DNA of 64,000 nucleotides from Actinomadura physcomitrii (GCF_008923205.2 NZ_WBMS02000039.1:35686-99685), one strand, 5' to 3'. Numbered from the stretch's first letter, positions 52,876-62,853 are shown. Made by a program: numbers and translations. Notes: generated by a model not told the origin, from the sequence alone.

Positions 52876-53931
52876 TCAGCCGCCGGGGAGTTCGCCAAGC
52901 TTGACCTGGACGTCCTTCTTCGACCCGTCCGGCTGCTGAATCCGCACCTTGGCGGTGTCGCCGGGCTTCAGGTTCGCCAGGGCGGCGGCGAGCGCGGTCT
53001 GGTCGGGCGTCGCGGTGCCGTTCACCGCGAGGATCAGGTCGCCGGCCTTGATCCCGGCCTTGTCGGCGCCGGCGTTCTTCGTCACCTCCACCACGGCGAC
53101 CGCGCTCTTCTCGCCGCTGTCCGGGTCGACGATCGTGCGGACGGTCGCGCCGATCGCGGCCCGCCCGGACTGCGACACCTTCCCGCTCCGGATCAGCTGC
53201 GGGACGATCTTCTTGACGGTCGCGCTCGGCGCCGCGAACCCGATGCCGGCGGCGGCCCCGCCGATCTGCGGGTCGGACGCGGCGGCGGTCGGGATGCCGA
53301 TGACCCGCCCGTCCAGCGTGACGAGCGCGCCGCCGCTGTTGCCGGGGTTGATGGGCGCGCTGGTCTGGATCGCGTCGCCGATCGTCGCGCCGGGGAACGC
53401 GCCCTCCTGCTTGGTGGACACGGTCCGGTTCAGCGCGGAGACGATCCCGTTCGTCACGCTGCCGGCCAGGCCGAGCGGGTTGCCCATCGCCAGGACGATC
53501 TGGCCGACCTTGGCCTGGGTGGAGTCGCCGAAGGAGGCGGGGCGCAGGTTGCCGCCGCTCGCCTTCACCACCGCGAGGTCGTCGGCGACGAACGAGCCGA
53601 CGAGGCTCGCCTTCAGCGGGCTGCCGCCGCTGGACGCGGTGACCCGGATCTGCTTCGCGCCCGCGACGACGTGGGCGTTGGTGACGATGTCGCCCTTGCC
53701 GTCGTAGACGACGCCGGACCCCTCGCCCTGGTCGGTCTCGATCTTCACGACCGAGGGCAGCACGGACCCGACGACCTGCTCGTACTGCTGCTGAAGCTGC
53801 GCCGCGCCGCCGGCCGGCGTGGGCGCCGCCGCGGCCGTCCGCACCTTCCCGCCGTCACCCCCGCCGCAGCCCGCCAGCAGCAGCGCCGTGCCCGCCAGGG
53901 CCCCCGCGAAGATCCTCACGTTCCGGTCCAC
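52876..53931 (-). CDS. HtrA/DegP-type serine protease, lipoprotein
   Basis: 351 residues from GTG 53931, with GGAGGGGGGAG upstream. The lipobox LLAGC (Cys near residue 21) makes it membrane-anchored outside the cell. Trypsin-like triad: TNAHVVAG (His), DDLAVVKAS (Asp) and NPGNSGGALV (Ser). A C-terminal PDZ domain (about 255-345: KAGIKAGDLILAVNG). Protein quality control at the envelope is expected. It is tail-to-tail with the secreted repeat protein. Confidence 0.95.
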   Translation of the reverse strand: MDRNVRIFAGALAGTALLLAGCGGGDGGKVRTAAAAPTPAGGAAQLQQQYEQVVGSVLPSVVKIETDQGEGSGVVYDGKGDIVTNAHVVAGAKQIRVTASSGGSPLKASLVGSFVADDLAVVKASGGNLRPASFGDSTQAKVGQIVLAMGNPLGLAGSVTNGIVSALNRTVSTKQEGAFPGATIGDAIQTSAPINPGNSGGALVTLDGRVIGIPTAAASDPQIGGAAAGIGFAAPSATVKKIVPQLIRSGKVSQSGRAAIGATVRTIVDPDSGEKSAVAVVEVTKNAGADKAGIKAGDLILAVNGTATPDQTALAAALANLKPGDTAKVRIQQPDGSKKDVQVKLGELPGG

Positions 53932-54100
53932 CGAAACTCCCCCCTCCGCGTCCGGTCCTTCCCTTTTCCGCCGGGAAGGCACCCCCGACCCGCACGGACG
54001 TGATCACGCCGCGACCCCGCCCGCCACGCCGGTACCGCCGGTGCCGCGCCCGGCGGCACCGTCGAGGCCCCCTCCGCCTACCGGGAGGCGGGCGCCGGGA

Positions 54101-54493
54101 TCAGTCCGTGAGCTCGTTCTTGCCGAAGAACGGCGCGTACCCGGACGGGAGCTGGCTCAGCAGGTGGTTCAGCTCGCCCCCGGAGACGGTGCCCGCGAGC
54201 GTGCTGAGCACGGCGTCGGCGTCCCACTCGGCGGTCCGCTCGGTGGCGCCGGTCATCCCGGCGACCCGGCGGCAGAACTCCGCCGACCCGTACGACTCGG
54301 CCCGCGCCGCGTCGCGGTCGCGCATCAGCTCGTCCAGCGGCTCGGGGAGCTGCGCCGCCAGGTGGTCCGCGCCCTCCTCGGTGAGCCGGTCCCGCAGGAC
54401 GCTCAGCACCGCCTGGGTGACGCGCTCGGCCTCCTCCCGGCCGCTGTAGTCCCCGTTGTCGCGGACCGTCGCGATGAACTGCCCGTACTTCAT
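54101..54493 (-). CDS. DUF2267 protein
   Basis: 130 residues from ATG 54493: MKYGQFIATVRDNGDYSGREEAERVTQAVLSVLRDRL, HLAAQLPEPLDELM and LLSQLPSGYAPFFGK. Two DUF2267 helical modules, the second starting near residue 80. Function unknown; linked to stress in relatives. Mostly helical and cytosolic. Confidence 0.88.
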   Translation of the reverse strand: MKYGQFIATVRDNGDYSGREEAERVTQAVLSVLRDRLTEEGADHLAAQLPEPLDELMRDRDAARAESYGSAEFCRRVAGMTGATERTAEWDADAVLSTLAGTVSGGELNHLLSQLPSGYAPFFGKNELTD

Positions 54494-54633
54494 GGTCTGT
54501 CCCCTCTCCGCACGTCTGCGTCCGGTCCTCCCTGCCGGGGTGCCCGCGAACGCGGCCTCCATTCGGCCCGCGACGTGGTGAATCGCCCCACGTCCCCGCA
54601 TGGAACCGGCCCCTCGGGTAGGGCAGGGGGACG

Positions 54634-55000
54634 CTGCTGAGCGAGGAGTACGACACGGCGGCGGGGCGGCAGGTCGGCAACGTCCCGCAGGCGTACTCGC
54701 ACGTGGTGCGGAGGCCCGACCCGGAGCCCTGCGGGGCGTGCGCGCACGGCCAGTTCGACATGTGCCGCAACGGCCGGTACACCGAGCGCGGCATCAAGGA
54801 GATCGACGGCTACGCGAGCCGGGCGTGGACGGTCGAGGCCGACTACGCGGTGAAGCTGGACCCGCGGCTCGCCGACGTCGGCATGCTGCTGGAGCCGACG
54901 ACGGTGGTCGCGAAGGCGTGGGAGCAGGTCGACAAGGTCGGCGCGCGGGCCTGGTACGAGCCGACGTCGGTCCTGGTCACCGGTGCCGGTGTCAGGTCTC
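54634..55000 (+). pseudogene. Internal fragment of a glucose-1-dehydrogenase-type Zn dehydrogenase
   Basis: One frame reads VRRPDPEPCGACAHGQFDMCRNGRYTERGIKEIDGYA and LLEPTTVVAKAWEQVD, ending at VLVTGAG, the start of the NAD(P)-binding motif. The Cys cluster of the structural zinc is present. The N-terminus and all of the Rossmann domain are missing; the sequence meets the stop of the AMP nucleosidase here. Confidence 0.7.
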
Positions 55001-56191
55001 CATGCCGAGCAGCGGCTCGTCGGAGGCGCGCAGGTCCTGGTTCGGCAGGCCGTCGGGGAAGTCGCGGCGCACCCGTTCGAGCGCGGCCAGCGCGATGTCG
55101 AGGTGGCGCCGCTTGCTGGTCTCGTAGAAGGACCTCGCACCGTCCGACAGCTTGGGCGCGGCGTGCAGCGGCTTGTCCGAGACGCACAGCAGCGTCGCGT
55201 TCGGGATGCGGTACCGGAACCCGTTCGCGGCGATCGTCGCCGACTCCATGTCGACGGCGATGCAGCGGGCGCCCTTCATCGCCGCGAGCGTCCGGCGCTG
55301 GTTGAACTCCCAGTTGCGGTTGCCGGTGGTGTGCACCACGCCGAGCCGGTAGCCGGCCCCGGCCGCCTCCAGGCTGTCGAGCAGGATGGTGTTGAGCCGG
55401 TGGTTGGGGATGACCGGGATGTCGGTGGGGAGCACCTCGTCCAGCACCTGGTCGCCGCGCTGGTAGGCGGTGGCGAGCACGTAGTCGCCGAGCCGCTGGT
55501 GGTTGCGGAGCCCGCCGCAGTGCCCGACCATGATCATGGTGTCGGGGCGCAGCACCGCCAGGTGGTCGGTGATGGTCTTGGCGTTGGACGGGCCGACCCC
55601 GATGTCGACGAGGCTGACGCCGTCCCCCTCCGGGGTGCGGTGGTGCCAGGCGGCCATCTGGACGCCGGGGCGCTCCGGCCCCTCCGCGCCCGGGAACCGC
55701 TCCCGGAACGTCTCGACGTACATCGCGTAGTTGGTGAACAGCACGTGCCGCTGGAAGGACTCGGCGGGAGTCCCGCAGTAGTGCGAGAGCCGGTCCAGGG
55801 ACAGGGCCATCCGCTCCGGCCCGAACAGGAACAGCTTCTTGCCGCGCAGGTCGACGTGGTCCTCGTCGAGCGCCGCGAAGAACCCCGGGTCGTCGAACGG
55901 CAGCGCCCGCCGCGACGCCCGAACGCTCACGTTCGCGCCGGCGCGGATCAGCGCAGACAGCTCCCGGCGCAGGTAGCCGCGGATCGCGCCCGGCCGCGCG
56001 AACTCGCCGGTGATGTGCGGGTTCGCCGCCGACCAGGGGCGTTCGACGTCGATCGCGGGATACCAGCCGTCCGCGTCGATCGCGCACAGGGCGTCCAGCA
56101 GCTCCTCCACCGCCGGAGCCGGGGCCCCCGCGGTCTCCGCCGGCGCCGCCGTGACCGGCCCGGCCGTGCCCGCCGCGTTCCGCTCGACCAC
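54992..56191 (-). CDS. amn: AMP nucleosidase
   Basis: 399 residues (E. coli Amn has 484). The N-terminal AMP-nucleosidase domain has ERPWSAANPHITGEFARPGAIRGYLRREL. The phosphorylase-like domain follows: GVGPSNAKTITDHLAVLRP, MVGHCGGLRNHQRLGDYVL, and CIAVDMESATIAANGFRYR (Glu of the base site) with LCVSDKPLH (Asp). It splits AMP to adenine and ribose-5-phosphate for purine balance. It is shortened mostly at the N-terminus compared with the enteric enzyme. Confidence 0.94.
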   Translation of the reverse strand: MVERNAAGTAGPVTAAPAETAGAPAPAVEELLDALCAIDADGWYPAIDVERPWSAANPHITGEFARPGAIRGYLRRELSALIRAGANVSVRASRRALPFDDPGFFAALDEDHVDLRGKKLFLFGPERMALSLDRLSHYCGTPAESFQRHVLFTNYAMYVETFRERFPGAEGPERPGVQMAAWHHRTPEGDGVSLVDIGVGPSNAKTITDHLAVLRPDTMIMVGHCGGLRNHQRLGDYVLATAYQRGDQVLDEVLPTDIPVIPNHRLNTILLDSLEAAGAGYRLGVVHTTGNRNWEFNQRRTLAAMKGARCIAVDMESATIAANGFRYRIPNATLLCVSDKPLHAAPKLSDGARSFYETSKRRHLDIALAALERVRRDFPDGLPNQDLRASDEPLLGMET

Positions 56192-56385
56192 CCGGACGCC
56201 TCCCTCCGAACCCCGTGCACGGGCGGCGTCCTCGGTCCGCCGCCCGCGGCGATCGTATCCGGCCGGACGACCGCGAGCAGGTGATCAGTTCATGAGTGTC
56301 GCCTTTGCACGGTCCTGAATGTCATTCTGTTCTGGACGAGGGCGGGTGCGCGCGCCCGCCCGCCGGCCCCGCCCCCGGAGCACGC

Positions 56386-57838
56386 ATGCTTGACAAGGAA
56401 GCCCTCCGCCGGAAGTACCGCGCCGAACGCGACAAGCGCCTCCGCCCCGACGGCAACGCCCAGTACCAGCGGCTGACCGGCCGGTTCGCCCACTACCTCG
56501 CCGACCCGTACACCCCCGTCGCGCCGCGCGAGCCGCGCACCGACCACGTCACCGCCGCGTTCATCGGCGGCGGGTTCGCCGGGCTCGTCACCGGCGCCCG
56601 GCTGAAGGAGGCCGGCGTCGACGACGTCCGGATCGTCGAGAAGGGCGGCGACTTCGGCGGCACCTGGTACTGGAACCGGTACCCGGGCGCCCAGCCGCTG
56701 GGACTACGCCTACACCGGCGGCGACCCGTCCGGCGCGCCCATGGACCGGCTCGCGGACAAGCGCGTCGCGATCATCGGGACGGGCGCGACGGCCGTCCAG
56801 TGCGTCCCGCACCTCGCGCGCGCCTGCCGCGAGCTGTACGTCTTCCAGCGGACGCCGTCGTCGGTGGACGTCCGCGGCAACCACCCGATCGACCCCGAGT
56901 GGTTCGCCGGGATCGCGACGCCGGGCTGGCAGCGGCGCTGGCTGGAGAACTTCACCTCCAACCAGACCGGCGGCACCGCCGAGACCGACCTCGTCATGGA
57001 CGGCTGGACCGACCTCAGCCGCCGCATCCGCGCCCGCTATGCCGCGCTCGGCCCCGGCGAGGCGACGCCCGAGCGGATGGCGGAGGTCTACGAGGAGTCC
57101 GACCACGAGAAGATGGAGGAGATCCGCGCCCGCGTCGACGCGATCGTCGAGGACCCGGAGACCGCGGCCGGGCTGAAGGCCTGGTACCGGCAGCTGTGCA
57201 AGCGGCCCTGCTTCCACGACGAGTACCTGCAGGCGTTCAACGTCCCCGGCACCCACCTCGTCGACACCGACGGGAAGGGCGTCGAGCGCGTCACCGCGTC
57301 CGGCGTCGTCGCGGGCGGCCGCGAGTACGAGGTGGACTGCGTCATCTACGCGTCCGGGTTCGAGGTCGGCACCGAGCACACCCGCCGCGCCGGCTACGAC
57401 ATGACCGGACGCGGCGGCGTGAAGCTGTCGGAGTACTGGTCGCAGGGGATGCGCACCCTGCACGGCACCCACGTCCACGGCTTCCCGAACGCGTTCATCG
57501 TGCAGCCCGCGCAGGGCGCGAACCTCATCTCCAACATCCCGCACAACCTCACCGAGGCGGGCGCGACGACCGCGGCGGTGATCCGGCACGCCCTCGACGG
57601 CGGGTACACCGAGGTCGAGGTGACGCGGGAGGCCGAGGACGCCTGGCTCGACCTGCTGCGCACCGCGCCGCCCCGGATGGCGTTCCTGCCGGACTGCACG
57701 CCCGGCTACTACAACAACGAGGGCCAGGCGCCGTCGCCGTGGTCGCTGCTGAACGTCGGCTACCCGGCCGGCCCCACCGCCTACTTCTCCTACCTGGAAC
57801 GCTGGCGCACGACATTCGCGGGCCTACGGTTCCACTAA
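56386..57838 (+). pseudogene. Baeyer-Villiger-type FAD monooxygenase with internal deletion
   Basis: From ATG 56386: ALRRKYRAERDKRLRPDGNAQ, the FAD motif FIGGGFAGLVTGARL and FGGTWYWNRYPGAQ. At about 56695 the frame changes and sequence resumes at WDYAYTGGDPSGAP, then RVAIIGTGATAVQCVPHLA (NADPH motif) to the normal end at 57838. Relatives have about 130 more residues between the two parts, including the BVMO fingerprint. The enzyme cannot be active. The second part remains open and well kept, so the deletion looks recent. Confidence 0.85.
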
Positions 57839-57904
57839 CCGTTGAGTTGTGGCGTGTCGTGGTTATTCCGCGCGCGATAACCACGACACGCCACAAGTCA
57901 ACGG
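57839..57904. repeat. 66-bp inverted repeat between convergent genes
   Basis: The 28-base arm 57839-57866 is the reverse complement of 57877-57904 with a single mismatch, around a 10-base GC loop. It starts one base after the monooxygenase stop and ends 1 bp before the stop of the convergent gene. No T-run follows. It could be a two-way terminator or a small mobile palindromic element. Confidence 0.8.
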
Positions 57905-57905
57905 G

Positions 57906-58968
57906 TTAGTCGGCGACGTAGCGGGTTCCGCCGCGGCGGCGGTCGTGCTCGCGCTGCCGCCGGACGACGTACGTCCCCGGCGCGCAGCCGGACGCGCCGT
58001 GCTCGGGATGCAGCAGGTACACGACCTCCGACGCCTCGAACACGCCGATGGCGAGGAGGGTGTCGTCGACGACGTTCCTCGTCCAGCGGCAGGTGCCGGG
58101 CTCGGCGACGAGCGAGTGCGTGTTGCGGCCCGCCTCGGCGCGCAGCAGCTCGACGCCCTCCGGCGGGACGTCCCGCCAGCCCGGGCGGGCGGACGGGCCG
58201 GGGCGCTCGGGCAGGACCTTCACGCCGGGGACGGCGTCCAGCGGGATGACGATCAGGTCGCCCTGGGCCTGCAGCGTCCCAGCCGTCGGCGTAGCGGACG
58301 GCCGGGCCGTCCGGGGCGTGCAGGCGCACCTCGCCGTCGTCCCCGCACGGCTCGGTGCGGACGGCGACGGGCCGCTCGGACACCGCGCACACGTCGTCGT
58401 GCGGCCACCACCAGCCGGCCGACGTGAGCGCGGCTTCCCACAGATCGAGGTGTTCGGCCTGCCCGGACGTGAACGGGACGCCCGCCAGACGGCGCACGAC
58501 GTCGTAGTAGGCGATCCAGGAGACGCACAGCGTGCCGTACCAGGTGGGGGCCAGGCGCCGGAAATCGTGCGCCTCGCGTGCGGCCATGGCGAGCGTGCCG
58601 CGCACCGAGCGGGCCAGCGAGAACCGCACCTGCTGCTGGAACAGGCCGGCCAGGCCGGAGCAGTGCTCCCTGACCGCCTCGTCCAGGTCCAGGCGGAGCC
58701 GGAGCGCGGACGCGGCGAGTGCGCGCGCGGCGGGCCCGTCGAAGACGTGCGGGCCCTCCGGGCGCAGGCGCATCCCGGGCGGGACGGTCTCGAAGGCCGC
58801 GAGCGGCGAGGGAACCCAGTGGAACCGGGGAGGAGCGAGTCCGGCCAGGCGGTAGAGGCCGGAGATGGCCGCTTCGGCGGCCGGTCGGTCGGCGGGCCGC
58901 GCGCGCAGTGCCCGGCCCAGCCATGCGTCGCGGATGGCGGCAGCGTCCCGCTGCACGGCTCCGCTCAT
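57906..58968 (-). pseudogene. DUF6745 protein gene with a one-base frameshift
   Basis: The first part (from ATG 58968) reads through RLAPTWYGTLCVSWIAYYD, GWWWPHDDVCAVSERP and VRLHAPDGPAVRYADGW. The second, in another frame, reads TLQAQGDLIVIPLDAVPG, NTHSLVAEPGTCRW and DTLLAIGVFEASEVVYLLHPE. The shift is at a GGG run (58278-58280), where GG would restore one protein of about 353 residues. DUF6745 proteins are of unknown function. One extra G could be a recent mutation or a sequence error. Confidence 0.75.
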
Positions 58969-59139
58969 CGGATGCGGGCGGCGGCGCCCCTTTCATCGAT
59001 CATGTACCGCATGCTGGCAGACGCCGGCCCGTCATGTCCACATACTTCACGCCCGCACTGGAGGATCCACCGCGACCCACCAGGAACCTCTCAGGGTTCT
59101 TTCACCGGACGTTGAACTGGGCCGCATAGACCGTCCGTC

Positions 59140-60609
59140 ATGGGTCTGACACGACGCGGGTTCCTGATGGGGACGGTACTGGCCGGCGGGGCCGCCCTGG
59201 CGGGCGCGGCCGGAACGCTGCAACGCGGCGGCGGCACGGACGCCGATGCCGATACCGCAGCCGCCGCCGAGCCGAGCGGATACCTCACGCTGCCCGGAAC
59301 GCAGCCGCCCAAGGTGACCGTCCGCCGCACCGGGCAGGTCGCGCCGGGGCTGGTGTTCCTCGGGCCGTTCCGCGGCACCGACTACGCCGACGCCCTGATC
59401 GTCGACGACGACGGCGAACCCGTCTGGTTCCGCGGCTCCACCGACCTCGTGACGGACCTGCGCGTCCAGACCTACAAGGGCGAGCCGGTGCTGACGTACT
59501 GGGAGGGCGCCCGGCTCACCGGCGGGCACGGCGCGGGCAACGGCGTCGTCCTCGACCGGACCTACACCAAGATCGCGGAGGTCCGGGCCGGCGACGGCGT
59601 GCAGGGCGACCTGCACGAGTTCCAGCTCACCGACCGCGGCACCGCGCTCCTCACCGCCTACCCCGAGGTCACCGCGGACCTGCGGCCGATCGGCGGCCCC
59701 CGCGACGGGCACGTGTACGGCTGCCGCGTCCAGGAGGTCGACATCGCGTCCGGGAAGGTGCTGCTCGACTGGCAGGCGCTCGACCACATCGACATCGCCG
59801 AGACCAGGATGCCGATGACCAAGGACACCGACGGGACGGAGGGCAAGACGTTCGACCCCGTCCACGTCAACTCCGTGCAGGCCTACGGCGACACGCTGCT
59901 GATCTCCGCCCGCGACACCTGCGCGCTGTACTGCGTCGACCGGCGGACCGGCGCGGTGCGGTGGCGGCTCGGCGGCCGGCGCAGCGACTTCGCGGTCGGC
60001 TCCCGCGCCGCGTTCGCCTGGCAGCACGACGCCCGCCGCCTCGACGCCACCACGATCTCGCTGTTCGACAACCACATCACCAACGTCGGCGACGGAGCGT
60101 CCCGCGGGCTCGTCCTGAAGATCGACGAGAAGGCCCGCAAGGCCACGCTGCTGCGCGAGTACACCGACGGCAAGACCTACGGGCAGTACATGGGCAACGT
60201 CCAGCAACTCCAGGGCGGCAACGTGCTCGTCGGGTACGGCTCGACCGCCGCGGTCATCGAGTACGGGCCGGACGGCGAGCCCGTCATGGAGATGACCGGC
60301 GCCGGCTCCTACCGCGCGTACCGCTCGCCCTGGTCGGCGCGGCCCGCGACGGCGCCGTCCGTCGCCGTCGCGTCGGTGGCGAGCGGGCGGATGCGGGTCC
60401 ACGCGAGCTGGAACGGGGCCACCGACGTCGCGGCCTGGCGGTTCCGCACCGACGCGGACGCGGCCCGCTTCACGACCGCCGCGACCGTCCGGCGCACCGG
60501 ATTCGAAACGGCCGCGACCATGCCGGTCGCGCCGCGCGTCATCGCCGAGGCGCTCGGCGCGGACGGCGGTCTCCTCGCCCGGTCCGCCGTCCAGGCCGTC
60601 AGCGTCTGA
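59140..60609 (+). CDS. Tat-exported arylsulfotransferase-like (ASST) protein
   Basis: 489 residues. A twin-arginine signal LTRRGFLMGT (3-12) and hydrophobic stretch. The body is an ASST-type propeller: DALIVDDDGEPVWFRG, GDGVQGDLHEFQLTDRGTALL, FDPVHVNSVQAYGDTLLISARDT, WQHDARRLDATTISLFDNH. His residues in LHEF and QHDA sit where the family has catalytic ones. The final 90 residues form a separate beta domain. Substrate unknown. Confidence 0.9.
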   Translation: MGLTRRGFLMGTVLAGGAALAGAAGTLQRGGGTDADADTAAAAEPSGYLTLPGTQPPKVTVRRTGQVAPGLVFLGPFRGTDYADALIVDDDGEPVWFRGSTDLVTDLRVQTYKGEPVLTYWEGARLTGGHGAGNGVVLDRTYTKIAEVRAGDGVQGDLHEFQLTDRGTALLTAYPEVTADLRPIGGPRDGHVYGCRVQEVDIASGKVLLDWQALDHIDIAETRMPMTKDTDGTEGKTFDPVHVNSVQAYGDTLLISARDTCALYCVDRRTGAVRWRLGGRRSDFAVGSRAAFAWQHDARRLDATTISLFDNHITNVGDGASRGLVLKIDEKARKATLLREYTDGKTYGQYMGNVQQLQGGNVLVGYGSTAAVIEYGPDGEPVMEMTGAGSYRAYRSPWSARPATAPSVAVASVASGRMRVHASWNGATDVAAWRFRTDADAARFTTAATVRRTGFETAATMPVAPRVIAEALGADGGLLARSAVQAVSV

Positions 60610-60623
60610 TTCCGGCCCCGGGG

Positions 60624-61025
60624 TCAGGCCCCGGGCGGCCGGTTCAGCGTCGAGTTCAGCGCCCGCAGCCGGTCCAGCTCGCGGCGGTCCCGCTTCGTCG
60701 GGCGCCCCGCGCCCCGGTCCCGGCGGCCGATCGGGATCAGCGCCTCCCGCGGCGGCGGGGGCGGGCTCTTGTCGATCAGGCACTCGGCCGCCGCGGGCGC
60801 CCCCACCCGCTTGCGGACGATCTTCTGCACCACCACGATCCGCTCCCGGCCGTCGTGCCGCAGCCGCACCTCGTCGCCGATCTTCACCGCGGTCGCCGGC
60901 TTCGCCCGCTCGTCGTTCACCCGCACGTGCCCCGCGCGGCAGGCCGTCGTCGCCATCGACCGCGTCTTCAGCAGCCGGACGGACCAGATCCACAGATCGA
61001 CCCGCACCGTCCCCTCGTCCGCCAT
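60624..61025 (-). CDS. S4-domain RNA-binding protein (Hsp15-like)
   Basis: 133 residues from ATG 61025. S4 domain at about 8-70: RVDLWIWSVRLLKTRSMATTACRAGHVRVNDERAKPATAVKIGDEV. The basic tail GRPTKRDRRELDRLR is typical of Hsp15/HslR relatives, which recycle stalled 50S subunits with nascent chains. Confidence 0.93.
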   Translation of the reverse strand: MADEGTVRVDLWIWSVRLLKTRSMATTACRAGHVRVNDERAKPATAVKIGDEVRLRHDGRERIVVVQKIVRKRVGAPAAAECLIDKSPPPPPREALIPIGRRDRGAGRPTKRDRRELDRLRALNSTLNRPPGA

Positions 61026-61055
61026 GCCCAGGAGTCTATTGACCACGTCAACGGC

Positions 61056-62015
61056 TTATCCCGATCTTCGATGCGCCGTGATCCACGCGTCCGCCCGCTC
61101 CCACTGCGCGTACAGCCAGTTGATCCGGGCCTCCCGCTCCTCCGGGACGTCCTCCGCCGGGATCCGCCACCACCGCGCGCGGACCGGCTCCGTCAGCGGC
61201 ACCCGCCGCCAGATGTCCCCGGCCGACGCCATGTGATCCAGCCCCACGTGCGCGACGAACACCACGTCCGCGCCGGGCGCCGCCTCGATCGCCGCGAGGA
61301 CGCCGCCCGGCCGCGGCGGCATCAGGTTCCGCATCCGCGCCGCCCGCACCGCGTCGCGCCGCCGGCGGCGGCGCGCCAGCCGGCGGATCGCCCGGCGCCG
61401 CCGCTCCGGCGAGAAGTTCCCGCCCTCCGGGAAGATCAGCAGCGCGTCCCGCGGCCCCAGCCCCTCCGCCAGCCGCCCGATCCGCTCCGTCGCGCCGCCG
61501 CCCTGCACGAACACGTTCGGCAGCCGGTTCGCGGCGATGTCGATGCACGGATCGAGCTGCAGCTCCCCCTTCATCACCACCCGCGGCCGCCGCCGGTACC
61601 CCGACAGCAGGTGGTGGACGAGGATCAGCGCGTCGCCCGGACCCGCGTGCCGGCTGAGGACGATCAGCGGACGGTCGCCGCCCGTCCCGTCCCAGCTCCC
61701 CTCGTCCTCGACGCGCAGCCCGAGCCGCCGCCCCGCCACCGCGTACAGGCCCGCGACGTAACGGCGGATGACGTCGTAATGCCGCTCGTCACGCCCCCGC
61801 CCCGTACACCACAGCCACCCGCACTCCAGCACCGCCGCCGACTCCCGCAGCCCCCACGCCAGCGCGAACCACAGAAACCGGACGGCACGCCGGCGCTCCC
61901 GCCCGAACACCGTCCCGAAGAACCACACGAACGGGAACGCGAGCACCACCAGCGACGTCAGCAGGAACAGCACCGGCGTGCAGACCAGCCGCCGGACCAC
62001 GGGGGGCGGCACCAT
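61056..62015 (-). CDS. PlsC-like acyltransferase, membrane
   Basis: 319 residues from ATG 62015, starting right after the patatin stop. Two N-terminal helices (about 10-35), then the acyltransferase core: VLSRHAGPGDALIL (motif I, Hx4D), KGELQLDPCID, FIFPEGGNFSP-like LLIFPEGGNFS (motif III) and VVFVAHVGLDHM (IV). It likely acylates a lysophospholipid or other lipid acceptor. Coupled to a patatin lipase, it may take part in lipid remodelling. Confidence 0.9.
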   Translation of the reverse strand: MVPPPVVRRLVCTPVLFLLTSLVVLAFPFVWFFGTVFGRERRRAVRFLWFALAWGLRESAAVLECGWLWCTGRGRDERHYDVIRRYVAGLYAVAGRRLGLRVEDEGSWDGTGGDRPLIVLSRHAGPGDALILVHHLLSGYRRRPRVVMKGELQLDPCIDIAANRLPNVFVQGGGATERIGRLAEGLGPRDALLIFPEGGNFSPERRRRAIRRLARRRRRRDAVRAARMRNLMPPRPGGVLAAIEAAPGADVVFVAHVGLDHMASAGDIWRRVPLTEPVRARWWRIPAEDVPEEREARINWLYAQWERADAWITAHRRSG

Positions 62016-62016
62016 C

Positions 62017-62853
62017 TCACACCCGCTCCTCGAGATACCTCGCCGACGCCGCGTACGCCCGCTCGATATGCCCCGCGATCCCCGACGCATCCCGGTACCG
62101 GATCTGCGTGTAGTCGACGCCCGCCTTATGCCGCTTCCCGCCCGCCGGCAGGACGTGCACCTCCAACCCGTCCGGCAGCGCCGCCATCTCCTCGAAGAAC
62201 CGGTGCCGCCGCGCGATCTCGAACGCCACCATCCCCACCTCCCACGGCCTGCGCGGCGGCGCCAGCGCCCGCTCGACCCGCCCCACCTGCAACACGAAGA
62301 TCCTCGTCGCGCCCAGCGCCACCGCCCGCCCCACCGGGATGCTGTGCACCAGCCCCCCGTCGAAGTAGTGCCGCCCGTCCACCTCCACCGGCGGCAGCAG
62401 CCCCGGCGCCGCGCACGACGCCAGCACCGCCGGGATCACCGGACCCCGCGAGAACCAGTGCCCCATCGCCGTCTCGATCCCCGCCGCCACGCACTGGAAC
62501 GGCACCGCCATCTCCTCGAACGCCCGCGCCGGCAGCAGCCCGTCCAGCATCCGCCGCAGCGGCTCCGCCGAATGCAGATGCGTCCCCGACCGCGCCAGCG
62601 TCCACAACCGCTCCCACACCCGCGCCCCGAACACCTCCCGCGCCGCGTCGTCCGACCACACCCCGGTCAGCCGCTCCACCGCCGTCTCCGGATCCGCCGC
62701 GACGAACGCCCCGTTCAACGCCCCGATCGACGTCCCCACCACCAGATCGGGCCGCACCTCGGCCTCCTCCAGCGCCCGCAGCATCCCCACCTCGTGCGCA
62801 CCGAGCACGCCCCCGCCGCCCAGCACGAACGCCGTCCCGCCCGACTCCGCCAC
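62017..62853 (-). CDS. Patatin-like phospholipase
   Basis: 278 residues. Oxyanion motif VLGGGGVLGAHEVG, nucleophile VVGTSIGALNGA (Ser) and catalytic Asp in YFDGGLVHSIP. Compact cytosolic form with no signal peptide. It hydrolyses acyl esters of phospholipids or neutral lipids. One base separates it from the acyltransferase. Confidence 0.93.
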   Translation of the reverse strand: MAESGGTAFVLGGGGVLGAHEVGMLRALEEAEVRPDLVVGTSIGALNGAFVAADPETAVERLTGVWSDDAAREVFGARVWERLWTLARSGTHLHSAEPLRRMLDGLLPARAFEEMAVPFQCVAAGIETAMGHWFSRGPVIPAVLASCAAPGLLPPVEVDGRHYFDGGLVHSIPVGRAVALGATRIFVLQVGRVERALAPPRRPWEVGMVAFEIARRHRFFEEMAALPDGLEVHVLPAGGKRHKAGVDYTQIRYRDASGIAGHIERAYAASARYLEERV

